A stretch of 64,000 nucleotides of DNA from Candidatus Sumerlaeota bacterium (lineage in GTDB: Bacteria; Sumerlaeota; Sumerlaeia; JAFGJS01). This document shows, in pieces, positions 18,768 to 27,620 of the stretch. Under the pieces are notes generated by a model, which ran no database searches, was not told where the DNA came from, and worked only from the letters and a program-made list of their open reading frames with translations. Made by a program: the position numbers and the translations under genes. Location of the stretch: positions 1-64,000 of the forward strand of contig JAFGJS010000137.1 in NCBI GenBank assembly GCA_016928995.1, in the 5' to 3' direction. Position 1 is the first letter of the stretch, and each line of letters starts with the position of its first letter.

Positions 18768-21596
18768 TCAATGCATCCCCGGCGGCGGTTCGGGCGGAGG
18801 ACCTTGCTTGCCGCCTTTGATCCAGGCGCGGCGGGCTTCCAGGTATCTTCGTTTGATGTGAATTTGTTCAACCTTCAAGCGTTTTTCATACGGGGTCATA
18901 TCGATGCCGGAGCGTTCGCCGGATTGTGTCGCATCATCGCCGGATTGAGAGGCTTCCTCGGTTATCGCGCGCCGCTTGCCGCGCTCCTGCACCTCGAAGA
19001 GATGACGCGCCAAGCCGCTTTCCGGATCGGAAGTGATCATGCGCATAATCATGGAGCGGAAGGGCTCGCGTTCCGGGTGCAAGCCGTCAAGCACGTTTTT
19101 GGCGTGTTCGATCTGCTTGCTGTTGCCACGTTCGATGCGTTCGATCAATGTCATGCCAAGGTTGCGGGTGACCTCGGTGGGGGTGCTGATATCCGCAAAA
19201 CGGCTGAGGGCGGTGAGGGCGGCGCCGCGCAACAGGGGATCTTTGTGCGCGGCGAGATCGATCAAGGGCTCCACGGCGGAAACGGCGAAGCATTCGCCAA
19301 GGCGCACGATGGCCGCGATGATTTTCTGCCGTTTGGCGGCGTTCATGAACAGACCGGGCTTGAGTTGCTTGATCAGTTCCGCGGTTTCCTTGGCGCTGAG
19401 TTTGGGCACGGAAGGCTTTTTGCGTTTAGCGGCGGCTTTGGATTGCGGAGCTGGTTTGGATTTTCCCGAAGGCGTCTTCGATCGCTGCGGAGCCTCTGAT
19501 TCTAAATCGGCTTCGGCTTCAGCCGCTTCAATATCAAGGACGTCGACCTGGGCTGGCGCCTCCTCTTCCAATGGGGCGCTTTCTGCTTCACGCGCGGCCT
19601 CGCCGGCTTGCTCTTCCAGTTCTTCAAGGATGTCATCAGGCGGAGGAGTCGCGACGGTATGGATGGACTCCTCGCGCGAGCGGGCCGTGCGGGCGTCGAG
19701 CAGGATCTTCATGGACTCGCGTCCAGGCTGCTCCAGTCTTCCTTCGCGGAACGCTTGGTATAGCGTTTCTTGCGCCTCGATGCTTTCTTCCGTGCGCATT
19801 TCGGTCAGCGCGAAGATCAGTTCGCTGACGATCATGTCTTCCGTAATGGGCTTTTCTTTGTTATCGGAAGGATCGATAACCATCTCCTGCCGGTATTTAT
19901 CGCGAAGTCCGGTCGTCATGGTTTGCGAGATCATGCGCACGATCAGATCGGCGAAAGTGTCGTCCTGATATTTCTGGAATATTTTCGCGCAGACCAGGAA
20001 GGGTATGCCGGGCTGACTGAGGTGCTCTTCGATGGTTTGACGCAGCAGGTCGGGATTGCTTTGCGCAAGCCGGGCCAGCGTATCAACGACGGCGAGGCGC
20101 GGATCTTGCGAGTTTTGGGCCGCGTCATTTGCGGCGTCAATGTGGGCTCTTTCTGTGCCGATCCAGAGGCCGTGCGCAAGTATGCGGATTGCGCGATCGA
20201 CCTGGGCTCGATCCCAGTTTTTCACGGAGCCGTGCATTAATTGCTGGACGCTGAAGACTTGCAGTCGAAGGTCTTCTTCCGGCAGCGCCTCGATGATTGC
20301 GGTGAAAATTTTCTGACGCTCTTCCGGCGTGGTTTTACGCGCTTGGGCGATTTTTCCGAGCGCGGTGATGGCATTATGCACCGCGCGGCGGTGCTGACCT
20401 TCGGTCAGTTTGCCGCGGCGCAGGCCCTTGCGCAGGTTTTCCTGCGCGATATGGATGATGTCGTTGACGGCGTAGGATGAGCCGATGTCGCCGAGCGCTA
20501 AGAGTCCGGTGTCGAGCAATTGTGGAATCAAGCGCATGCGCTCTTCGATATAGTACACGAAGACTTCGCTGCGCAGCATGCCCATCACCTGGATCATTTG
20601 CTCTTGGATCCGGACGTCGTTTATATCGATGCGTTTGGCGACATTGATGAAGGCGTCGGCGACGCCGGAAATCTGTCCCACGTCGTACATGGCTTTGGCC
20701 ACGATGCGCCGTTCGAGCGGCGTGATGGCCATATAGAGCCGTTCTTCCACGCCGGCGCGGGCTCCGGCGATGGATATCTGCTGGGGGCAGAATTCGAGCA
20801 GCACGACAAGCAGGTCGGCCCAGCGCGATGGATCGTTGGAGGCCATCGCTGTGCCGATGAGCATGCGGACCACATTGCGAAAGCGCTCCACGGTCTCCTC
20901 GGTCACCTGGTTTGCGGAGATTCGTTTTCCGGGGAGTTGGGCGCGAATGGCGAGCGTCATGTCGGTCAACGCGATTTTGAACGGGCGCAGCAGCTGCTCG
21001 GTGCCTTCCATGTACGCTGTTTTGCGGCGGTCTTCGATGGTCTCCTGGATGATTCGCAGCGTGTTTTCATCGAAGCCCATGCGCGCGGCGGATTGATCGA
21101 GCATCTTCAGCATATGGTCCACTTTGTCCTGATCGTTGATCAGCGTGCCGAGGATGACGCCCAGATAGCGCGCCTGTTTCTCGCGCTGCTCGATGTTTTG
21201 CTCTCTGGGCATCATGAGTTGAATCATGGAATTGGCTTTTTCATATTGCTTGTTGCGCACACAAGCCATCAGCGTATTGGCGCGGCGCTCGATCGAGATG
21301 GATTGCAGCATCTTGGCCCAACCCATGGTTTGCTGAATGTTGGGTTCAAGCAAAGTCTGGACGTCTTTGCCGATCAGGGGTACTTTTTCCGGCAGGAGCC
21401 GATAGAATTTATGTACGGCTGGAAAGTGGAGGTTGTGATAGGCGTCCATCACCGCTTGGGCGGCGTCTTTGGTCAGTTGTTTTCGATTCACATCATGGCG
21501 ATCGGATAATTCATGCAACGCCAGCAACGCGGCGATATATTTCTTTTGAGACAGTTGGTCGGTGATGTTTTTCAGTGCGACCGGTAAAGATTCCAT
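18768..21596 (-). CDS. Large helical (HEAT-like) repeat protein
   Basis: A 942-residue protein of unknown function, strongly predicted to be alpha-helical. The C-terminal half has HEAT/armadillo-like units (for example DPLLRGAALTALSRFADI and ALGKIAQARKTTPEE). Residues ~640-725 form a Glu/Ala/Pro/Lys-rich low-complexity linker. The tail is proline-rich (PPPEPPPGMH). No signal peptide or membrane segment is seen, so it is probably cytosolic. A GGAG site precedes the ATG. It lies 26 bases downstream of nothing obviously related except the mannosyltransferase on the same strand. Confidence 0.75.
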   Translation of the reverse strand: MESLPVALKNITDQLSQKKYIAALLALHELSDRHDVNRKQLTKDAAQAVMDAYHNLHFPAVHKFYRLLPEKVPLIGKDVQTLLEPNIQQTMGWAKMLQSISIERRANTLMACVRNKQYEKANSMIQLMMPREQNIEQREKQARYLGVILGTLINDQDKVDHMLKMLDQSAARMGFDENTLRIIQETIEDRRKTAYMEGTEQLLRPFKIALTDMTLAIRAQLPGKRISANQVTEETVERFRNVVRMLIGTAMASNDPSRWADLLVVLLEFCPQQISIAGARAGVEERLYMAITPLERRIVAKAMYDVGQISGVADAFINVAKRIDINDVRIQEQMIQVMGMLRSEVFVYYIEERMRLIPQLLDTGLLALGDIGSSYAVNDIIHIAQENLRKGLRRGKLTEGQHRRAVHNAITALGKIAQARKTTPEERQKIFTAIIEALPEEDLRLQVFSVQQLMHGSVKNWDRAQVDRAIRILAHGLWIGTERAHIDAANDAAQNSQDPRLAVVDTLARLAQSNPDLLRQTIEEHLSQPGIPFLVCAKIFQKYQDDTFADLIVRMISQTMTTGLRDKYRQEMVIDPSDNKEKPITEDMIVSELIFALTEMRTEESIEAQETLYQAFREGRLEQPGRESMKILLDARTARSREESIHTVATPPPDDILEELEEQAGEAAREAESAPLEEEAPAQVDVLDIEAAEAEADLESEAPQRSKTPSGKSKPAPQSKAAAKRKKPSVPKLSAKETAELIKQLKPGLFMNAAKRQKIIAAIVRLGECFAVSAVEPLIDLAAHKDPLLRGAALTALSRFADISTPTEVTRNLGMTLIERIERGNSKQIEHAKNVLDGLHPEREPFRSMIMRMITSDPESGLARHLFEVQERGKRRAITEEASQSGDDATQSGERSGIDMTPYEKRLKVEQIHIKRRYLEARRAWIKGGKQGPPPEPPPGMH

Positions 21597-21621
21597 TCGT
21601 TAACTCCATCGGCGCCGGATG

Positions 21622-22356
21622 TCATGCGTGATGAAAATACAAAGTCCAAAGCGTTTTCAGCGCTTTGAAGATTTCCGTCTTGCTGATTTTCGATACGCCG
21701 CCCTTGCGGTCGGTGAATAAAATCGGACTCTCAGCAATGCGCGCTTCAGCCTGGATGAATCTGTAAAGCAGATCAATGAGAAAAGAATAACCGTCCGATG
21801 TGATTTCATCAAGAGGGATTTTCCGCAGAAATTCGGCGCGGTAACAGCGATAGCCGGACGTGCAGTCGCGAGTCTTGATGCGGAGCACGGCGCGGGCCAT
21901 GCGATTGGCCGCGGCGCTGAGCAATTTGCGATGCATCGGCCAGTCGCGCAGGCCGCCCCCGGCGACGTAGCGCGAGCCGATCACCATGTCCGCGCCGCCG
22001 GTGCGAGAGAGAATTTCCGGGATGTGTTCGGGATTGTGCGACCAATCGGCGTCCATGGATAGAATCCATTCGCATCCGCGCTCCAGCGCCCGGCGATACC
22101 CGGCGATGTACGCCGTGCCCAAACCGAGTTTGCCGGCGCGCGTGATCAGATCGAGCCGGGATTCGGATTGCATTGCATCGCGCACGAGTTCCGCCGTGCC
22201 GTCGGGCGAGTTGTCATCCACCACGACGACCGTGAATTCACGGTCTGCGTCTTGCTGCAATACGGCTTCGATCAGCGGAATGATGTTTTCCGCCTCGTTG
22301 TATGTGGGGAGGATGACGGCCACTCGCGGCGAGGTGTCGGTTGTGTTTGTCGGCAT
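21622..22356 (-). CDS. Polyprenol-phosphate mannosyltransferase (DPM1-like)
   Basis: A 244-residue GT2 enzyme. ATG 22356 (GGAA close upstream) is preferred over a GTG at 22380. Motifs match polyprenol monophosphomannose synthases: VILPTYNEAENI, VVVDDNSPDGTAEL, SMDADWSHNPEHIPE (catalytic metal Asp pair), VIGSRYVAGGG, and DCTSGYRCYR. It would transfer mannose (or a related sugar) from a nucleotide donor to a lipid carrier at the inner membrane for later GT-C enzymes. No C-terminal membrane domain is present, as in DPM1-type proteins. Confidence 0.92.
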   Translation of the reverse strand: MPTNTTDTSPRVAVILPTYNEAENIIPLIEAVLQQDADREFTVVVVDDNSPDGTAELVRDAMQSESRLDLITRAGKLGLGTAYIAGYRRALERGCEWILSMDADWSHNPEHIPEILSRTGGADMVIGSRYVAGGGLRDWPMHRKLLSAAANRMARAVLRIKTRDCTSGYRCYRAEFLRKIPLDEITSDGYSFLIDLLYRFIQAEARIAESPILFTDRKGGVSKISKTEIFKALKTLWTLYFHHA

Positions 22357-22477
22357 GATTCCGGAACTTGCGTTCAGCACAGTGTGCGTTGATGTTATCG
22401 CAATTTTTGCGGGATTTTAGGCGGGTCTGTCCAGATGTTTTTGCAGTACGAAGATTGCGGCGGTTGAATGCAGCATG

Positions 22478-22514
22478 ACAAAAGACGATCCGGCCGCATG
22501 CGGACGGCCGGATC
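22478..22514 (-). terminator. Terminator-like hairpin after the first gspG copy
   Basis: A perfect 10-bp stem GATCCGGCCG / CGGCCGGATC with an 8-base loop. On the minus strand it is followed by GTCTTTTG. It lies about 80 bases past the stop of the pseudopilin gene at 22596 and fits a rho-independent terminator with a short T tract. Confidence 0.65.
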
Positions 22515-22595
22515 GCCGGGTTGCGCGCAGGGGAGACGCGCATGGATGAACGCTTGCTGCGAAGGACCAGGCGCTCTCATTCCTGAAGGTTCGAG

Positions 22596-23051
22596 TTAAG
22601 CGTTGGTAGTGGAATTTTGCCGCCAATTGCCGATGTCGTCGTCCGTGTCGTCGATGCCGTCTTCGCCGGCGGACCAGACGTCGAAGTCGGCGTTGCCGTG
22701 ATCGCTGGGTGTTTTATACCTGTATGCGCGACCCCAGGGATCGACGGGATCCTGATCAAGGTATGGACCGCCCCAGTTTTGCGGACTGGACTGTGGTTGC
22801 TTACACAACGCGTCAATTCCCTGGTCATTGCTGGGATACATCGCACAGTCGGCGTAGTACAGATCCAGCGCGCCTTTGAGTGTAGAGTTGACGAATGTCC
22901 GGGCGATTTTTTTGCGGCTGTCTTTGAGCTTATTAACGACAGATAACGTGCCGAGTGCGCCGATGAAGCCGATGATCACGACGACGACCATGATTTCAAT
23001 CAGCGTGAACGCGGTTTTTCGCCGCGAGCAGCGAATGGTTTGTGATAACAT
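22596..23051 (-). CDS. gspG: Type II secretion major pseudopilin GspG, copy 1
   Basis: A 151-residue GspG. The leader is followed by AFTLIEIMVVVVIIGFIG (Glu at mature +5). Typical GspG features follow: LDLYYADCAMYPSNDQGIDAL and YLDQDPVDPWGRAY, and an acidic calcium-site tail (DGIDDTDDDIGNW). AGGAGG stands nine bases before the ATG. A close paralogue lies directly upstream (23312). The rest of a Gsp operon is absent here. Function: pseudopilus piston for the type II secretion system in the inner membrane and periplasm. Confidence 0.94.
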   Translation of the reverse strand: MLSQTIRCSRRKTAFTLIEIMVVVVIIGFIGALGTLSVVNKLKDSRKKIARTFVNSTLKGALDLYYADCAMYPSNDQGIDALCKQPQSSPQNWGGPYLDQDPVDPWGRAYRYKTPSDHGNADFDVWSAGEDGIDDTDDDIGNWRQNSTTNA

Positions 23052-23206
23052 AATAGCGCCTCCTACGAGGAATCGTTTGGCGAGTGTGATGTCTCGCTCT
23101 GTTTCGCTATGCCTAGGGCAAAAGGCTTGCCAGTTTTGTAAGAAATGATGAGAGCTGTTTCAATGGCTAGTCTGATGACTGAGCGTGGGGATGTTAGGTG
23201 ATGCAA

Positions 23207-23246
23207 ACAAAAAAGAAAATCCGCGGATCGCAGTCCGCGGATTTCT
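23207..23246 (-). terminator. Terminator after the second gspG copy
   Basis: Stem AAGAAATCCGCGGA / TCCGCGGATTTTCTT (one bulged base) around a six-base loop, followed on the minus strand by TTTTTTG. It separates the dnaA-gspG unit from the second gspG copy. Confidence 0.8.
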
Positions 23247-23311
23247 TAATGGCTGAATGCCTGTCGCTTGATTTGTAATTTTGCGGTTGGCGAGTTGCGA
23301 TACGCCAAGTG

Positions 23312-23794
23312 TTATTTCCAGTTGCCGATGTCATCGTCCGAGCCGTCAATGCCGTCCGCTCCGATGGACCAGATGTCAAAGTCGGCGTTGCCGTGCTCGC
23401 TGGGAGTTTTATACACGTAAGGGCGTCCCCAGGGATCGACAGGCTCCTGATCAAGGTAAGGGCCGTCCCAGTTTTCCGGACCGGATTGGGGCTTTTTCAG
23501 CAATGCGTCGATCCCCTGGTCGTTGCTGGGATACATGGCGCAGTCGGCGTAGTACAGATCCAGCGCGCCTTTGAGGGTGGAGTTGACGAATGTTTTGGCG
23601 ATCTTGACGCGCGCGCTTTTCAGTTTATTCACGACGGCGAGCGTGCCGAGTGTGCCGATGAAGCCGATGATCACGACGACGACCATGATTTCGATCAGGG
23701 TGAAGGCTCTGCTTTGCCGTGCGGCGTTGCGTGCTTGCATGCTGTTGCGTGTCCTCTCTGGTTTCATTGCTTTCGTATCGAGCGAGTGCATCAT
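23312..23794 (-). CDS. gspG: Type II secretion major pseudopilin GspG, copy 2
   Basis: A GspG of up to 160 residues, nearly the same as its neighbour through the helix and core (FTLIEIMVVVVIIGFIG; LDLYYADCAMYPSNDQGIDAL; DPVDPWGRPYVYKTPSEHG; DGIDGSDDDIGNW). The longest frame starts at an ATG that overlaps the dnaA stop (ATGA), giving a 29-residue leader. ATG 23740 with a distant GAGAGG gives a more usual 11-residue leader, so the start is uncertain. Location directly after dnaA is unusual for a secretion gene. Confidence 0.9.
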   Translation of the reverse strand: MMHSLDTKAMKPERTRNSMQARNAARQSRAFTLIEIMVVVVIIGFIGTLGTLAVVNKLKSARVKIAKTFVNSTLKGALDLYYADCAMYPSNDQGIDALLKKPQSGPENWDGPYLDQEPVDPWGRPYVYKTPSEHGNADFDIWSIGADGIDGSDDDIGNWK

Positions 23795-25200
23795 ACGCTG
23801 TCGCGAATGTTTTTCATCAGGAAGCTGATGGTGTTTTGAAGATTGGAGTTCGTCTCCAGGTCTTTTTTCACTTTGCTCGTGGCGTAGATCACCGAGGTGT
23901 GATCGCGTCCGCCAAATTCAGCGGCGATCTCCTTGTAGGACATCTCGGTGAGGTCGCGCATCAGGTACATGGCGATGTGGCGCGGCGCGGTGAATTTTTT
24001 CTCGCGCACCTTGCCGACCAGGTCCTGGTGCTTCATCTGGAAGTATTCGCACACAGCCTCCTGGATCAGGTCCGAGTTGATGCGCCGTTCGACGCCGCCG
24101 TCGGCGAGCAAATGGCCCATGATCTCGCGCGTCAGGTCCAGGTTGATTTTCTTTTCCTGCAGGCGCGAGTAAACTTTCAGGCGATGCAGGGCGCCTTCGA
24201 GCTCGCGGATATTTTTCTGGATGCGCTCGGCGATGAAGAGCGCCACGTCGTCGGGCAGATCGACGTTTTCGAGGAACGCCTTCTTTTGCAGGATCGCGAT
24301 GCGCGTCTCGAGGTTCGGCGCCTGGATGTCCACTTGCAGGCCCCATTCGAAGCGGCTGCGCAGGCGCTCTTCCAGCGCGGCGAGTTCTTTCGGCGGACGG
24401 TCGCTGCTGATCACGATTTTTTTACCCGCGTTATGCAGGTCGTTGAAAGTGTGGAAGAATTCGATCTGGGTCTGCTCTTTGCCCGCGAGAAACTGGATGT
24501 CGTCGATTAGCAGAAGGTCCACCGTGCGGAAGAGATCGCGGAAATCGAACAGCCGTTTGCAGGTCAGGGAGTCGATGAACGAAGCCATGAACTGCTCGCT
24601 GGTGACGTAAAGAATTTTCAGCGCCGGATGGTTGCTTTTGAATTCGTGGCCGATGGCCTGCATCAAATGCGTCTTGCCCAGTCCGCTGTCGCCATAGATG
24701 AACAGGGGATTGTAAGCCTTGGATTCAGGATCGGCGACGGCGCGCGCCGCGGCGTAGGCGAAGCGGTTGTTGTCTCCGACGACGAACGTGTCGAAGACAT
24801 ATTGTTCTTTCAACTTGTTGCCCAGGTAGCGCAGATTGGGATGCGGAGGATTGGCTTGCGCGCTGGCGACTTCCTGCGGCGTGGGGGCGTACATCTCATC
24901 GGCGGCGGGCCGAGGATTCGAGCCGTTGCCGTCGCCATCGCCCGGTTCAACGGTGATATAGTTCAGCGCGATGTCGCGTTGCGCCAATTCCTGCAGAATC
25001 GGCAACAGATTCTGGGAATAATTAGAGGTAAGCCACTGTTCGAAAAACGTCTGAGGCACTGCGATGTTCAGCGTGTCGTCGTCGAATGAATGAAACTGAG
25101 TCGGCTTGAGCCACGTTTCGAAATTTTTCGGGTCAACCTGCGGACGAAAAAGCTCGAGCGCTTTCTGCCAGATGTTCGGATTTACTGCTGTTTCCATCAT
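23791..25200 (-). CDS. dnaA: Chromosomal replication initiator DnaA
   Basis: A 469-residue DnaA from ATG 25200 (AAGGGA upstream). A longer in-frame start at 25278 has no support. Domain I: IWQKALELFRPQVDPKNFETWLKP. Linker ~86-120. The AAA+ domain has Walker A GDSGLGKTH (170-178), Walker B LLLIDD (~229-234), and an arginine-finger region RLRSRFEWGL. The C-terminal DNA-binding helix-turn-helix contains the signature KEIAAEFGGRDHTSVIYA. It binds DnaA boxes at oriC and opens the origin. dnaN and recF are not adjacent; a gspG follows instead. Confidence 0.98.
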   Translation of the reverse strand: MMETAVNPNIWQKALELFRPQVDPKNFETWLKPTQFHSFDDDTLNIAVPQTFFEQWLTSNYSQNLLPILQELAQRDIALNYITVEPGDGDGNGSNPRPAADEMYAPTPQEVASAQANPPHPNLRYLGNKLKEQYVFDTFVVGDNNRFAYAAARAVADPESKAYNPLFIYGDSGLGKTHLMQAIGHEFKSNHPALKILYVTSEQFMASFIDSLTCKRLFDFRDLFRTVDLLLIDDIQFLAGKEQTQIEFFHTFNDLHNAGKKIVISSDRPPKELAALEERLRSRFEWGLQVDIQAPNLETRIAILQKKAFLENVDLPDDVALFIAERIQKNIRELEGALHRLKVYSRLQEKKINLDLTREIMGHLLADGGVERRINSDLIQEAVCEYFQMKHQDLVGKVREKKFTAPRHIAMYLMRDLTEMSYKEIAAEFGGRDHTSVIYATSKVKKDLETNSNLQNTISFLMKNIRDSV

Positions 25201-25503
25201 TACAGTCGTCCCTTTCCGCCTTACGATATTGATGGGCATGTTTTCACAATCAAACGAACAAGAGGCAGTCGTTCCCACGTTGACAGCGAGGCGGCAACGG
25301 TTAGAGCAGGAATGAGAGTGTGCGAATGGTCCGGCCTGGAAATCATAACATAAGATTTAGATTTTTTTATAATAAACAGGCCTTGGACTGCCGAAATTGC
25401 ATGACAGGTTTCATGCGGTGCGCTGCCTATCAGACTTCAAACGCCATTGGAAATTCAAGGATTTTATTCAAGATTTTTTTCGAGCGATTTACTCACGATT
25501 TAC
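25201..25503. other. dnaA upstream region, weak origin candidate
   Basis: About 300 AT-rich bases between the M28 peptidase stop and dnaA. It has T-rich tracts (around 25359-25371 and 25472-25480) and an 11-base tandem repeat, CGATTTACTCA, at 25485-25495 and 25496-25506. One relaxed DnaA-box match (TTTTTCACA, 25519-25527) lies just inside the neighbouring gene. No cluster of TTATCCACA boxes is visible, so an origin is only a weak possibility. The dnaA promoter must lie here. Confidence 0.3.
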
Positions 25504-26496
25504 TCACGGGTTCTCCACTTTTTCACACAGCTGCGGCAATGTTTGCATCACGTATTCGACGGTAATTTTGCCAATTCGCGACAGGCTTGCGGCGGAACAA
25601 GACGCGGGAATATCTTGAGTTGTGTGCCATGCGTCGTAATCAAAATCAATGACATCGAAGTAAGGAACGCCTTTTGCGAGAAACGGAGCGTGATCATCGA
25701 CAATCTCATTGATGGTTGCGTCGCTGAAACATTGCGGGTAATGTCGCTGACCGAGCCGCCAAAATGCGCGCGTCCATTTCCCGGCGAGTTCCAATGATTT
25801 TTTTTCATAGAGAAAACGCTGGTCTTTATCCCCGATCATGTCCAGATTGAAACCGCAAATAATCTGAAAATCATCGGGCATGTGCTTGGCAAAATACTGA
25901 GATCCAAGCGCCCATTCTTTCTTTTGGCGGTTGCGGCCGAGATCTTCAGCGTCAAAAAAAAGCAGATAGACGTCGAATGGCGGCGGATGATGTTTAAACA
26001 CACGCGCGGCTTCAAGCAGCACGGCGACGCCGGACGCGCCGTCATTGGCGCCGGAGATGGGCGTGTCGCGCAATGAGGGTATGCGATCATAATCGGCGAT
26101 GGGCCGCGTATCCCAATGGCAGCTGATCGCAACGGCTTGTGTGGATGGCGTGTCGATCTTGGCGATGATGTTGGTGAAGCGGCGTTCATCGTTGATCAGC
26201 GGGATGAATGCGCTAAACTCCTGCAGTTCCACTGTGCAACCGTTGCTTTTCAGCTGCTCTACGATGTAGTCGCGGCACAGGCGGTGGCCGCGTTCGCCGG
26301 CGACTCGCGGACCGAAGTTGCATTGCGTGATGAGATGCTCCCAGGCGCGTTTGGCGTCGAATGCATCGGCGGCAGGGGAGAAGGCAGGGACAGGTTCTTG
26401 CGCGCTGGCAACGCTGATGAATAGAAGCATCCAGGCGAATAGCAGCATGGCTAGAAACGGTCCGGGAGCAGAATATTGGGCAATGTTTTTACGCAA
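25504..26496 (-). CDS. Secreted M28-family metallopeptidase / glutaminyl cyclase-like
   Basis: A 330-residue protein. TTG 26496 is chosen as start because AAAGGA lies just upstream and it yields a signal peptide (FLAMLLFAWMLLFISVASAQ). A longer frame to 26589 lacks support. M28 zinc-site motifs: SCHWDTRP, SGANDGASG, FFDAEDLG, DMIGD and a late His in DAWHTTQD. The FDAED/DMIGD/W pattern is shared with glutaminyl-peptide cyclotransferases as well as aminopeptidases, so the reaction is not certain. Likely periplasmic or exported. Confidence 0.88.
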   Translation of the reverse strand: MRKNIAQYSAPGPFLAMLLFAWMLLFISVASAQEPVPAFSPAADAFDAKRAWEHLITQCNFGPRVAGERGHRLCRDYIVEQLKSNGCTVELQEFSAFIPLINDERRFTNIIAKIDTPSTQAVAISCHWDTRPIADYDRIPSLRDTPISGANDGASGVAVLLEAARVFKHHPPPFDVYLLFFDAEDLGRNRQKKEWALGSQYFAKHMPDDFQIICGFNLDMIGDKDQRFLYEKKSLELAGKWTRAFWRLGQRHYPQCFSDATINEIVDDHAPFLAKGVPYFDVIDFDYDAWHTTQDIPASCSAASLSRIGKITVEYVMQTLPQLCEKVENP

Positions 26497-26587
26497 GGGC
26501 TGAAATCCTTTGCAAAGAAGGAATATGACGTTTAACTTGATCACGCTAGATAAGGAAATCAACATTATTCTCCAAGTGGAGACTGCC

Positions 26588-27211
26588 ATGAATCTGCCGA
26601 ATCAATTGACGCTGAGCCGCATTGGCATGGTTCCGTTGATGGTTTTCGGGCTGCTGGCCTATAAGATCAGCGAAGCGCAGGGATGGGTGACGCTGAATCT
26701 GTGGCTGGCGCTGATTGTATTCATCATTGCGTCGATCACGGACGCAGTGGACGGGCATCTGGCGCGCAAGCACAATCTGGTCACGAATTTTGGACGGCTG
26801 ATGGATCCGCTGGCGGACAAACTGCTGGTGATTTCGGCGTTTGTCGGGCTGATGGAACTCAATGTGTTTTCTCCGTGGCTGGTGATCATTGTGCTTTGCC
26901 GCGAGTTTTTGGTGACCGGCCTGCGTACGCTGGGCGTCGCGCAGAACCGGGTGATTCAGGCGGATAAATGGGGGAAGAATAAAACGATCACGCAAATCAC
27001 GGCGATCATCACGGCGATGGTTTTATTGAGTTTTGAGAACACCTTCGTTTACTTTTCATTGTTTCAGTTTCAGGCCGGAGCGGCGCCCGCATGGTGGAAC
27101 TGGCTGCGCGAAATCACGCTTTATGCGCTCACGGCGGCGGTGCTGTTCACGACTTTGGTCAGCGGTTTTCTCTACATGAGCCAAAACCGCGACCTGCTTT
27201 CCGAAAATTAA
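26588..27211 (+). CDS. pgsA: CDP-diacylglycerol-glycerol-3-phosphate 3-phosphatidyltransferase
   Basis: A 207-residue integral membrane enzyme. ATG 26588 has a GGAG site seven bases upstream. The CDP-alcohol phosphotransferase signature D-G-x2-A-R-x8-G-x3-D-x3-D is complete (from DAVDGHLARKH through NFGRLMDPLADK). It makes phosphatidylglycerol phosphate from CDP-diacylglycerol and glycerol 3-phosphate in the inner membrane. N-terminal MNLPNQLTLSRIGMVPL is typical. It diverges from the M28 gene and converges with the response regulator gene six bases away. Confidence 0.94.
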   Translation: MNLPNQLTLSRIGMVPLMVFGLLAYKISEAQGWVTLNLWLALIVFIIASITDAVDGHLARKHNLVTNFGRLMDPLADKLLVISAFVGLMELNVFSPWLVIIVLCREFLVTGLRTLGVAQNRVIQADKWGKNKTITQITAIITAMVLLSFENTFVYFSLFQFQAGAAPAWWNWLREITLYALTAAVLFTTLVSGFLYMSQNRDLLSEN

Positions 27212-27217
27212 AAGCGA

Positions 27218-27583
27218 TTATTTCAATAGGCTATCGACGGTCGAGAGCAGATCGACAGGCGAGAAGGGTTTGCGCAGCACGGCGTTGACGCCGATTTGAT
27301 AGAGATCGTCATAGCGTTCGATGTCCTCCGCCGTGCAAACGATGACCGGCATATCCGTGTTTTCCAGTTCGCGGCGGAGTTTTTTCACGAGTTCCTGACC
27401 GCTCATTCCTGGCATTTCAAGGTCCGTGATAAGCAGGTCATAGCTGTTTTTCTGCAATGCCTCCCATGCATCGGCGCCATTCGCGGTTTCGGTCGTCTCG
27501 ATTCTCCTCACCGTGATGATGATCGACGCGATGATTTCACGAATGACTTTCGAATCGTCCGCGATGAGAGCTTTTTTCGCCAT
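27218..27583 (-). CDS. CheY-like single-domain response regulator
   Basis: A 121-residue receiver domain from ATG 27583 (AAGGA upstream). Acid pocket LIADDSK, phospho-acceptor Asp in LLITDLEMPGMSG, and the conserved Lys in LRKPF are all present. There is no output domain. It sits 37 bases downstream of the KaiC-like gene on the same strand, so the two are probably co-expressed and may work together. The cognate kinase is not in view. Confidence 0.93.
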   Translation of the reverse strand: MAKKALIADDSKVIREIIASIIITVRRIETTETANGADAWEALQKNSYDLLITDLEMPGMSGQELVKKLRRELENTDMPVIVCTAEDIERYDDLYQIGVNAVLRKPFSPVDLLSTVDSLLK

Positions 27584-27620
27584 GCCATCGTTCCTTAACA
27601 AAGACTCGGTGTCCGGTTCG

